Shown here one piece after another: positions 11,001-19,970 of a stretch of DNA of 64,000 nucleotides (positions within the stretch are counted from its first letter, which is position 1; each line of letters starts with the position of its first letter). This DNA comes from Heracleum sosnowskyi (Eukaryota; Streptophyta; Magnoliopsida; Apiales; Apiaceae): the NCBI GenBank assembly GCA_030848705.1, contig CM061235.1, forward strand, positions 134,609,228-134,673,227, read 5' to 3'. The position numbers and the translations under genes are program-made. The notes beneath the pieces are model-generated. The model had not been told where the DNA came from. It was given only the letters and a program-made list of their open reading frames with translations, and searched no databases.

Positions 11001-11376
11001 AGGTAGGGGAGTCATCAGTATCTGATTGAATGTTGGCTTCATATATGTTACCATGCCTGTAGCCAGTTAGTGCTATCTTCCCTGTTGCTTTACTGACTAC
11101 TTCACAATGTGTGGAATAGAAATTGACATGATAACCTCTGTCAGGGATTTGACTAATACTCAACAAGTTGTGTTTTAGTCCCTTCACTAGAGCTACTTTT
11201 TCAATGATGACATTTCCAATGATTATATTGCCATATCCCAAGGTTTGTCCAATGTTGCCATCTCCATAAGACACAGTTGGGCCAGCTTTTTCCTCATATT
11301 CTGATAACAGGGCTTTGTTTCCAGTCATGTGCACAGAACATCCACTATCCATGACTAACACATTTTTCCTTTTACC
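8043..11376 (-). CDS. pol: Element A pol (protease, integrase, RT, RNase H), one frameshift
   Basis: Numbering from the Met at 11382: protease motif DSG at residues 12-14; integrase zinc site His142, His147, Cys176, Cys179; integrase core Asp207, Asp270 and Glu307; then an Asp/Ser/Asn-rich linker; then RT with QMDVKSAFLNGE and YVDD at 798-801. RNase H follows in another frame (8855 to 8043) with STAEAEYIAAGSC intact. The shift is in a run of nine A's on the plus strand (8838-8846), where eight would keep the frame. All catalytic residues are present, so this copy was active recently. The unspliced frame is the same as that of gag, separated by one TAG at 11398-11400. Exon 2 after the proposed intron starts at 11376. 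Confidence 0.93.
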
Positions 11377-12540
11377 CTGCATCAGAATAGTAAAACACTA
11401 GTCAGAATGTTTAGGAACCCACACTTGTTGGATTCCTTGTTCATGCATTTTATTAAATTTAACAGCAGAAGACTTTTTGACTTTAGCAGTCCTGACAGGA
11501 TTTACTCCATCGGGATTTGCTTTGTCAGTATCAGTATTAACAAAAGCATGCTTCACTATGACATTTTCAGTTCTATCAGACTTTGTACTACTTTCAAACT
11601 TAGGCAATGGATCATAAAAGTTATAGTACAAATCATGATACTCTTTACATGTATAAATAGAATGCCATAGACTACCACAATGAAAACAGGACTTCTGCGG
11701 TTTATAGAGTACTGATCTATTCCTAACATCAGACTTAGGAATATCAGTAATCTTCTTCTTACTCTTCTTACAATCAATAGCAAGATGATTAGAGTTACCA
11801 CAGTTAAAACAACACTTTCTAGGTGCATTTGGGATATATTTATAACCATTCTCTTTATTGATCCCATCTTTACCATTCCTGTTTCTCTTAACAGTAGCTT
11901 CCTTTTTCTTATCTGTAACCTCACAGATTTTATCTTTAAGCTGTTTCTGAGACAATAGACCTACATTCTTAGTGACTTTGTTCATGACAGGTTTAGACTT
12001 TATAATTTTAATTCCTTGACTAGAAGAAGATCCCTTTTCAAAAGTAGAATTGGAATCCTTACCAAAAACAAAATTAACAGGAGTAATCTTAGATTTGGTT
12101 GAGTCTATAACATGTCTATAGGTCTTTGGACTGAATGTCTCATCAATGACAATTTTCTCTGCTAATTTCTTATCTTCATCTGACTTATATCCTAGACACT
12201 CTTTCCAATTCTTAGAGGTATTAATCTCATGAAATTTCCTACCAGAGTCTGTCCAGGTTCTGATTTTCTCATTAGCATACTCAAGTTCTTTTTCAAGGGA
12301 AGTACATTTAGATGTCATCTCTAAGTGCATGTGTTTAGCATTATCACATTCTTTTTGTACTTCTTGAATACGAGAAAATTCAGCTTCTAATATCTCATTC
12401 CTCTTTCTAAGGTCAGACATCTCAGATAAGATTCTAGTATTCTCAGCAGTTTGACTTCTAAAGCTAATATGTAATGACTTTAGAAAATGTCTTAACTCAG
12501 AAGCATTATCAGTATCAAAATCAAAGATAGTATTTAGTAC
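11377..12540 (-). other. Proposed gag intron of element A (1,164 nt)
   Basis: Donor GATAAG|GTACTAA at 12541/12540 and acceptor TCTGATGCAG|GGTAAA at 11377/11376, both in phase 0. Length is a multiple of three. The segment includes the gag stop codon TAG (11398-11400). Splicing would join the first 390 gag codons in frame to the protease. Equivalent sites are present in elements C and E, and element F lacks the segment exactly. Confidence 0.7.
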
Positions 12541-13710
12541 CTTATCATCAGGAGCAGCAGTTACATCAGCATTGGCCATTAACGCATAGTTGACTACCTC
12601 AGTATCAGATTCTGAGGAAGAGTCCATCCAATCCTTGCTTGATGTGATGAGTGCCTTTGTCTTGTTGCATTCAGAAGCAAAGTGACCCATACCATTACAC
12701 TTGTAGCATCTAACCTTTGACTTGTCAAATTTGCTACCCTTGCTGTCCTTTTTGATATACTTATCTTTGTCTGCTTTGAAGGTCTTTTTCTGAAAGTTGC
12801 CTTGTCTTCTATTCTTCCTGAACTTCATCCTTCTGAAGTTTCTGACAATCATAGTAACCATCTCTTCCATGTCTGAATCAGAAGATTCATCACCAGTATT
12901 GGCATCAGGATTGCCATCAGTATCTGATGAAGAGTCGTCAGGATCTGACTCAGCTACTCTTGCTTTCCTTCTAGAGACCTCCATAGCTTTTCCTTTTGAT
13001 TTAGCTTCTACATTCAAAGCAATTGACTTTGCCTTGCTGCTTTTCTTGTTCTTTCTCTGTTGAACTTCAAGATCATGAGTTCTTAGCATCCCATAGATCT
13101 CATCAAGAGACACAATGTTCAGATCATACTGGTGTCTAATGATTGAGGTCTGAGTATCCCATTCTTCAGGTAAAGCTCTAAGAAATTTGGTGTTTGAATC
13201 TTCAGTTTCATATACTTTGTCAACTAAGGATAAGCTGTTCAATAGTGTCAGAAATCTATCATATAGATCAGTCAGGCTCTCTTCAGGTCTTGCATCGAAT
13301 TGTTCATATTCTTGAATCAAAAGAGCCCTTCTGTTTTTCTTAACAGATGCAGATCCCTGGCACTGAGTTTCCAAAGTATCCCAGATTTCTTTTGAAGACT
13401 TGCATGCAATCACTCTGTTTGACATGACAGCATCAAGGCTATTATGCAAGATATTCTTTATCTTTGGTTCTCTGAGTACATGAGCTTTTTCTTCTGGAGT
13501 CCATTCAGCTTTAGCTTTGACCACATAATGTTCTGGTACTGTATCTGTTCGTTCTACGAACTTTGTTGGTATATATGGTCCATCACGAATCCTGTCCAAG
13601 TAGTCAGGATCCATAGCCTCCAGGTACATCAACATCTTTACCCTCCATGTAGGATATTCTGATATCTTCAAGATGGGAATCTTCATGCTTTCATACTTGG
13701 TTGTCGACAT
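11398..13710 (-). CDS. gag: Element A gag (770 aa, unspliced form)
   Basis: The start MSTTKYESMKIPILK is the usual N-terminus of this gag type, shortly after the PBS. The capsid-like domain (about 1-240) includes EIWDTLETQCQG and LDEIYGMLRTHDLE. A basic linker precedes a CCHC zinc knuckle CYKCNGMGHFASEC at about residue 340. Residues 391-770 are encoded in the proposed intron: a coiled-coil-like part and two further knuckle-type motifs, CFNCGNSNHLAIDC and CFHCGSLWHSIYTC. The ORF ends in TAG 21 bases before the acceptor. Gag packages the RNA and forms the virus-like particle in the cytoplasm. Confidence 0.93.
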   Translation of the reverse strand: MSTTKYESMKIPILKISEYPTWRVKMLMYLEAMDPDYLDRIRDGPYIPTKFVERTDTVPEHYVVKAKAEWTPEEKAHVLREPKIKNILHNSLDAVMSNRVIACKSSKEIWDTLETQCQGSASVKKNRRALLIQEYEQFDARPEESLTDLYDRFLTLLNSLSLVDKVYETEDSNTKFLRALPEEWDTQTSIIRHQYDLNIVSLDEIYGMLRTHDLEVQQRKNKKSSKAKSIALNVEAKSKGKAMEVSRRKARVAESDPDDSSSDTDGNPDANTGDESSDSDMEEMVTMIVRNFRRMKFRKNRRQGNFQKKTFKADKDKYIKKDSKGSKFDKSKVRCYKCNGMGHFASECNKTKALITSSKDWMDSSSESDTEVVNYALMANADVTAAPDDKVLNTIFDFDTDNASELRHFLKSLHISFRSQTAENTRILSEMSDLRKRNEILEAEFSRIQEVQKECDNAKHMHLEMTSKCTSLEKELEYANEKIRTWTDSGRKFHEINTSKNWKECLGYKSDEDKKLAEKIVIDETFSPKTYRHVIDSTKSKITPVNFVFGKDSNSTFEKGSSSSQGIKIIKSKPVMNKVTKNVGLLSQKQLKDKICEVTDKKKEATVKRNRNGKDGINKENGYKYIPNAPRKCCFNCGNSNHLAIDCKKSKKKITDIPKSDVRNRSVLYKPQKSCFHCGSLWHSIYTCKEYHDLYYNFYDPLPKFESSTKSDRTENVIVKHAFVNTDTDKANPDGVNPVRTAKVKKSSAVKFNKMHEQGIQQVWVPKHSD

Positions 13711-13746
13711 CTTTAGATCGTATCTGATTCAGAATTAAATCAGTTC

Positions 13747-13760
13747 GCTCTGATACCAAT
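13747..13760 (-). other. Primer binding site of element A
   Basis: GCTCTGATACCAAT on the plus strand is ATTGGTATCAGAGC on the element strand, complementary to the 3' end of plant initiator tRNA-Met, right after the LTR. Confidence 0.92.
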
Positions 13761-14370
13761 TGTTGCCCAGTAATAATCTATTGTAGAAGGGGGGTTGAAT
13801 ACAATAGAGTAAGATAATCGACTTCTTAATGTATATATCACAAATATGAAAAAGAAAGATAACAGCTTTATTAAATCTGATATAAAACTGTTACAAACTC
13901 TCTCAAGAAATTCTGATGTTCTTGAGAGCTGCTAGTTTACAAAAACTCTCTCAAGAAATTCTATGTTCTTGAGAGCTTCTATTCGATTATGTTTTCTCTC
14001 GAATGAATACATAAATCGAAACCAAGACTGTGTTTATATAGTGCACACAGCTTCTCTATCAATTACAAGATAAGTCCTAATCAATAACAAAGATAGAAAC
14101 ATATCTTTAATCGATAGCTGCATCCTACAAACCAGGAACAAATAGAATAAACTTCCATGTTTATCTAGACTCCAAATATAACTCGAAGTAGGAATCCTGA
14201 TCAGCTTCAAGTTCTGATGATCAATCCTGATCATAGTCTGAGTAGGAATCCTGATGATCAATAAGATACTGACGCTTGATCAAATACTGATGACCATGCA
14301 ATACTGATGACGTCAGCAATCCTGATCAGTTGAGTCTAGCTTCTGACGATCATTGAATTCTGATCTAACA
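13761..14370 (-). repeat. Element A 5' LTR
   Basis: 610 bp against 593 bp for its partner. The extra 17 bases (near 14294-14310) duplicate an ATACTGATGA-type word. The hairpin near the LTR end is at 13777-13808. Confidence 0.95.
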
Positions 14371-14375
14371 ACATC

Positions 14376-15500
14376 TCACCATGATGCTGAAACTCATTAT
14401 CAGGATATGTACTTTGCAAATTGGTCAAGTCATGAGTGCATTTTTCCTGATCAAAGGGCAGCTGATTTTGTGACAAAGTCTGCTGCAAATATCACCAATC
14501 CTGAGCTTCTCACACATCTTAAAGCTACTATAGTTCAAGTCAAGTCTCTTCATAACCGTTTTGATGATGCTCAGAAGGCTGTTACTGGGTTGAGAAATGA
14601 AGTGGCTGCAAGGGAAATATATTTGAAACAGGATAAATCCTTGTATGTTTCTTTGTTTAAAGATCAAGAGTCTTTAAGAAACAGGCTGGGCAAGGTTGAA
14701 GACAATCAGAATGCAATGTCTGACAAGCTTGATTCCATTGCTGCTTCACTTGAATTGTTCACATCTGTGTTGATTCCAGATGATGTCAAAAAGGGGGAGA
14801 AAGTATTTAAGGACAAATGCAAGAAATCTCAAACTCTGAGCAAAAAAGATGATATTGGTGATGGTGGTGCAAAGGAAGAAGAGTTAAGGTCAAAATCATA
14901 TCAAGAGCAAGGGAAACTGAGGTCAAACTCTGCTAAGACAAACTCTGGGAGAACAAACACTGAAGCTCAATCATCTTCAAAAGCTAGAAGTTTACTGTTT
15001 ACTTCTCAACCAATCACTGATGAAGAGATTGCAGCTCAGTTGTTTTTGGAAGAGCATGGTGCAAATGCAACAGTTGAAGATATTCAAGCTGAAGAAAAGA
15101 TGTTGGCTGAAGAGCATAAGAAGAAATTGGTGTTTGGAAAGATCAAGAAGCCTGTGAAAGTTTCAAGGCCAAAAGAGAAAGGGATTACTATCAAAGATAA
15201 TGTAGATTCTCAACAGAGTTTACAGTATGCAAGGAGACTAATTGAAGACAGTCTTGATAAAGGCAAAGGAAAGTTGGTAGAAGAAGAACAAGTACTGAAG
15301 AAAGCTAGATCAACCTCTGACAATGCTCAATTTGACAAATCATTGGAAGCTGTGACAACCACTGATACTACTCAAGTTGTACAGACTCAGTTATCTTCTC
15401 AACTTCAAAGGACATTTGGAAAACCAATCACAGTTCAACATACTCTGAATCCTGGAACTGTAAATATTTTTCAAAGCAGAACCATCATGGGCAAGGAATC
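14376..15500 (+). pseudogene. Element B env-like ORF, second part (truncated)
   Basis: This continues the frame from 2335. It has a coiled-coil-like region (about 14515-14770), the block DDVKKGEKV shared with element A's env-like ORF, and a Lys/Glu-rich, TSQPITDEEIAAQLF-containing region. The homology to other env-like ORFs ends near 15500, where a minus-strand gag fragment (D) begins. The codons from there to 15621 are read through D antisense and are not part of the protein. The right end of B, with its PPT and 3' LTR, is missing. Confidence 0.65.
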
Positions 15501-15504
15501 TCGA

Positions 15505-16224
15505 GATAGATCTTCTGTTTCTTTGTTCTATCTCAAGTTCATGAGTTTTAAGCAACCCATAGATTTCATCAAGTTCTGTATCTGCAAGCTCATAATTTTC
15601 TCTTATTGTTGTTGCCTTTAAATCCCATCTTTCAGGTAGAGATAGAAGAAACTTGAGATTAGATTCTTCAAGATCATATTCTTTATCAACCAGAGGTAAA
15701 TCATTCAACAGTTTACAGAATCTGTCATATGTCTCAGTCAAAGTTTCATCAGGTCTCGAGTCAAAGTGTTCATACTCCTGTGTAAGTATAGTCTTCCTGT
15801 TCTTCTTTATAGCACTTGTTCGTTGACATCTGACTTCTAAAGCATCCCAAATTTCTTTGGCAGTTTTGCAACCAATAACTCTGTTAGACATGACATTATC
15901 TAAGGCACTATGGAGAAGATGTCTAACTTTTGCATCCTTTGCAATTGATGAGATGTCTTCAGGAGTCAAATCTTTCTTTTCCTTTGGAATAGTCTGTTGT
16001 TTTTCACCAGCAACAACAGGAGACAGTTTAGTCGGCTTATGAGGACCATCATAAATTCTATCAAGGTATTCTGGATCTGTGGCTTCCAGAAACATGGTCA
16101 TTTTTACCTTATATATTGGATATTCCGCTGGTCTGAGAATTGGAACCCTAATCGTCTCATATCGACTCATAGAAGTTGGTTGAACCTTTTCGGAATTAGA
16201 ACCTGCTTGGATATTTTCAGCCAT
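15505..16224 (-). pseudogene. gag: Element D gag, N-terminal part (truncated)
   Basis: Starts MAENIQAGSNSEKVQP and continues with a capsid-like domain that clearly resembles element A gag: EYPIYKVKMTMFLEATDPEYLDRI, EIWDALEVRCQRT and LDEIYGLLKTHELEIEQ. It breaks near residue 240, where it joins element B head to head. No zinc knuckle or pol is left. It belongs to another subfamily, as its sequence and LTR differ from A. Confidence 0.85.
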
Positions 16225-16273
16225 GATTATACTTGTGTTTGGATCAAAAAACTGTATATATTAAACAGCCTAA

Positions 16274-16735
16274 GCTCCGATACCAATTTTTAGGCCGAAT
16301 ACACAATATATAATCAATTATATGTATGAGAATAACGATAAGAACACTGTTTATGAATAATAAACTGTATGGAATTAATAACTCCTCTATCGGTGATGTA
16401 AAATATCACAGAGAGCTGCTAGGTTACAAGAATAATATTTCAAGTATTCGCATCCCTTTTAGGGTTAACCTATCTGTGTTTATATAATACACAGCTACAT
16501 ACAATCTTTAATTGATATTCCTATAAATCAGCTATACAATTAATATCAATTAAGAATTGCTTCTGTCTTCTGTTCCGTTTCTTTAGCCATCACGATATCT
16601 CTTTGCTTCTTTCCTTCTTCAAAGTATATCGCTTCTAGAATCTTCATTGAATATAACACCGACAACTAAGTAAACTCTGATATTTACCTGATACTTTAAA
16701 CACTGATAAACAAACATCAGCAATTATATCTAACA
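16274..16735 (-). repeat. Element D PBS and 5' LTR
   Basis: PBS complement GCTCCGATACCAAT at 16274-16287 (one change from the other PBSs), then an LTR of about 448 bp to CTAACA at 16735. The LTR end next to the PBS is mutated (TTTTTAGG rather than TGTTAGG). No C-rich hairpin is visible. Its partner LTR is missing. Confidence 0.75.
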
Positions 16736-17339
16736 TTTTATAACAAAATACAAGTGGAATTAGAATTTATAAAAAATAATTGAATACAATTATATAGAAA
16801 AACAAAAAATTTAAAAAATGGAGTTACAAAGATAATATGAAATAACATTTTACTAACTGAAAAGTTAAAATTAAAAAAGAAATTGGATAAACATTTTATA
16901 TAAATAAATAAAAACGTCATGCTATTGACTCAAAAATTATATAATAAAAAGAATATGATAATAGAGTGTGCTTTATCTAATAATGCATTTTTTTTAAAAT
17001 TTTTATCTAATAATGTTTATAAAATAAACTCAAAACTAAATATACCATACTTGTTTTATTTAAGGTTACAATTCTCAATGTTTACACAAATTAATTTTTT
17101 TTATTAAACAATAAAGGGATGACATTTTTATAATTTTTAAATATATAAAGGTTGCTTCAAACAAATAATAAATAAGGGTAAAATTGTAACTTCACAATTT
17201 TTTTTTTGGTTTTTTTACCATTAGTTGGTTTTTAATATGTAGAAAGTAGATAGAATATAATATCCAACATTTTAAAAAATTAATGAATAATGTAAACCAA
17301 TATTTTATTTTAAAAAAAGGAATAAAAGTAAAACATTTG
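16736..17339. other. AT-rich non-coding DNA
   Basis: Very AT-rich; short ORFs only. A stretch near 17120-17260 (GGTAAAATTGTAACTTCAC) resembles the 3' part of the repeat at 17340-17690 and 23930-24190 and may be another partial copy. Confidence 0.5.
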
Positions 17340-17690
17340 GTTTATCCAATAAAACTTTTAAATCAAATCCAAAAGTCAATGTAACACAATGATTATGACA
17401 TGTTCTTTATTAAAGGAGGTTAATGGTTCGATTCTTAGTGATAACACAGTTTCAGTGTTTTTAACATAAAAGTATGAGTTGACACTTTTGTATTTTTTCA
17501 ACAAATAACGGTAAAATCGGAACTTCACACATTAAAATGTACTTTGCAACATAAAAATATGAGGTGGCACTTTTGTAATTTTTCAACAAATAAGGGCAAA
17601 AACGTAACTTCACACACATTAAAATGACACATTTTTCCATTGTGTTGTGGTTTAATATATAATAATAGATTTTGTGGGTTGGGTTGAAAA
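17340..17690 (+). repeat. Dispersed repeat with tRNA-like boxes, copy 1
   Basis: Homologous by eye to 23930-24190. It contains GTAACACAATGATTATG (A-box-like), then ATGGTTCGATTCTTAG (B-box-like), then blocks reading GACACTTTTGTATTTTTTCAACAAATA and GTAACTTCACAC, and ends near TTTAATATATAATAATAG. The last blocks are duplicated at 17460-17540 and 17550-17620. It may be a tRNA-derived SINE or part of a non-autonomous DNA transposon. Confidence 0.5.
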
Positions 17691-17828
17691 TGTTTAAATC
17701 GATTTAATTGGGTCGGGGTCTACTACCATCGTGGCCAACCTGACTCGTGAACACCTTAAATCTGATACCCACTTTTTACCATACTCCGTACATTTTAGAA
17801 TTATTTTAAATAATATAAGTAAAATATA

Positions 17829-18079
17829 TTCCCTCTGTCCCCCTCATTTCTTTACATTGGAGGACGGAGGTTCGACACGCATTTTAAAGCTCCTATAAAG
17901 TATAGTACTATATATTATTTTAATTTTTTTCCTTTTGAATAAAAATTTAATGTTTGAATTTTTATTTTAAAAAAATAAAATTTTAAAAATAAATTGTGGA
18001 AGTACACTTTATACGACCCTTAAAATGCTTGTCAAACAGTGAAAAAAAAACTCTAAAGAAATGAGAGGGACAGAGGGAG
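17829..18079. mobile_element. Stowaway-like MITE (Tc1/mariner)
   Basis: Terminal inverted repeats: left CCCTCTGTCCCCCTCATTTC, right GAAATGAGAGGGACAGAGGG, with TA on both sides (17827-17828 and 18080-18081). Length about 251 bp, AT-rich interior, no ORF. The termini match the plant CTCCCTCTGTCC type. A non-autonomous DNA transposon. Confidence 0.88.
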
Positions 18080-18081
18080 TA

Positions 18082-18481
18082 ATATGTTACTTATATTAGA
18101 TCAAAATTTATTATTATATTTATGTATCAAAACGTGGAAACTCCATATAGATTATACTAAATGACAAAGTATGATATAAAAATATAAATCATATAATAAT
18201 TAAGAACATAATTGATATTTAATCGAAAAAGTACAAGCGAAATTAAAATCTATAAAGATAATTGAACATATAATTATATATATAATTACAAAAACTTAGA
18301 AAATATAGCTATATTAATAATATGAACTAATATTTTATTTACTCAAAAATAAAAATTAAAGAAAGATTAGAATATAATCCTGTTTTTTTATTTCAATCTA
18401 TTTTTTTATCCATATTTTGTTTCATTTATATATAACTTATAATTTATTATTTATAAATAATATAAACCAATAATTTGTTTA
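18082..18481. other. AT-rich non-coding DNA
   Basis: No gene or clear repeat seen. Confidence 0.4.
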
Positions 18482-19841
18482 TGATAAGTGTGTGTTTTAT
18501 CTATATATTGTCCCTATATTCAAGTTATTTTGTATTGATTTGGATTTTTATTTAATAAATTATATTGTTTTATTGCAGGTATCAAGGAGTTTTAATAAAG
18601 GAAGGCTTGGAGTTTAAAAGGAAAGAGTTGGAGAATAATTTGATTAAAATTCGGATTTTATGACCCACTTGCGCAGTTCACACTGTTTGGGCCATAACTG
18701 GAGTTCTATAAGTCCGATTCAGACGATTCAACAGCCCAAGGAAAGCTTATGAGAAGAGATTTATTTTGGAAGTGGTCTTGATATTAAAATCCAGTCGAGT
18801 CAGTCCAGAAACAGAGCCCAACAGTCAGCTACGAATTTCTATTATTGGAATTCAATTCTGTTTGGGAAATCTCCTTGTAATTGTATTAAATAATTAAAAA
18901 TACTTTTATAATATATATTATTAGATATAGATCAGACCTAAGAAGAGAGAGAGAGAGGGAGAGACACAACGAAAGAGAGAAGAAGCCGCACAAGGGAGGA
19001 GGAGAAACCATCAACGAAGAAGAATTCAGCCATTGAAGACATTTAATTGGCTTTGTTTTCTTTTATCTTTTTATATCTCTTCTTATGAATATGTGTTGGT
19101 TATGTTGGGATTGTTTTGGGATCTTAATTATGAACTAATTGTATAAAGTTGGGATTTTTATGGAACCCTAGCATGAGATTTTTGGTGTTTTGTTAAATAG
19201 TATTGTATGCAGCTCTACGGTTTACTCATTCAAGTGTTTTTCATGCTAATACTTGCTATTGTCTGATCAACTTTAGTGGGTTAATGAGTTAATTATAATA
19301 TCGAGAGAGTTATAGTTAATTGACATAAAACTTGAATGGTGCATGCTTATATCTTTGATTATAATATCGTTATGATATAGACATATATTGTGACCATGCA
19401 TAGCTGTGAAAATTTGTGCTTAATTGTATTCTGAGGAGTAAATTGGCATAGACATATGTTAGTTTATTTGATAGGAATTATACCATAGTGATTTCGAAAG
19501 AAACCTATGATCATTGAATTCTAGCTAGTGAACTGTGGAATTGCCATAGTGTTGCGCGACTCTTTTACCGATTTTCATGTGTTAGGGGGAAGTAATTATC
19601 CTGACTTATCTTCTCATATCTGAATCTCGTAAGACTCTATTTGCTAGTATAATATTAGTTAGTTAATTAATTAGTTTTAGTAGAAAAATCAAAACCCAAA
19701 TCTTGTGTTCGATAACTGAATTGTAAGATTTTACTTGCGATTAATACAAATTTGCAGTCCTTGAGGAACGAAATCTGGTATTCACTACTATATTACTTGT
19801 TTGCGATTGTGTACACTTGCACATCTGTATTTTACGCAACA
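18482..19841 (+). repeat. Probable 5' LTR of an Athila-like non-autonomous element
   Basis: The right end ACGCAACA is set by the following PBS-like sequence. The left end is inferred from TGATAAGTGTGTG, which is like starts of this LTR class, so it is uncertain. Inside are a GA-rich stretch at 18940-18990 and a leader-like region with GGAACCCTAGCATGAG. I found no second copy to the right. Confidence 0.5.
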
Positions 19842-19847
19842 AGTTTT

Positions 19848-19866
19848 TGGCGCCGCTGCCGGGGAC
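19848..19866 (+). other. PBS-like sequence of Ty3/Athila type
   Basis: TGGCGCCGCTGCCGGGGAC matches the tRNA-Asp-type PBS common in plant Athila and related Ty3 elements (usual form TGGCGCCGTTGCCGGGGA). Confidence 0.75.
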
Positions 19867-19970
19867 TGTTATAGTGTTTGTTACAAAGTTAATCATCTTG
19901 CAGTTTGGTTTATTTTGTGGCACTTGCGTGGATAATTCTTGTTGTTTTTCAGGTTTGACAACATAGAGTT

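Larger units (their letters stand above)
2336..14370 (-). mobile_element. Element A: complete Sirevirus-type copia retrotransposon
   Basis: It has two LTRs (2336-2928 and 13761-14370), a PBS, a PPT and a 5-bp TSD ACATC (2331-2335 and 14371-14375). The LTRs differ by eye in three substitutions and one 17-bp indel, so insertion was recent. Order on the minus strand: 5' LTR, gag, pol, a spacer holding an antisense gene, the env-like ORF, PPT, 3' LTR. It is inserted in the env-like ORF of element B. Confidence 0.95.

Noticed and set aside
11383..11400. Programmed readthrough of the gag TAG as the way element A makes pol.
   Set aside because: Possible for A alone, but in E pol is in another frame than unspliced gag, and F lacks the whole segment precisely. 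Splicing explains all four elements; readthrough explains one.
18940..18990. GA-rich stretch as a separate regulatory element.
   Set aside because: Simple GA repeat in an LTR/leader region; nothing more can be supported.
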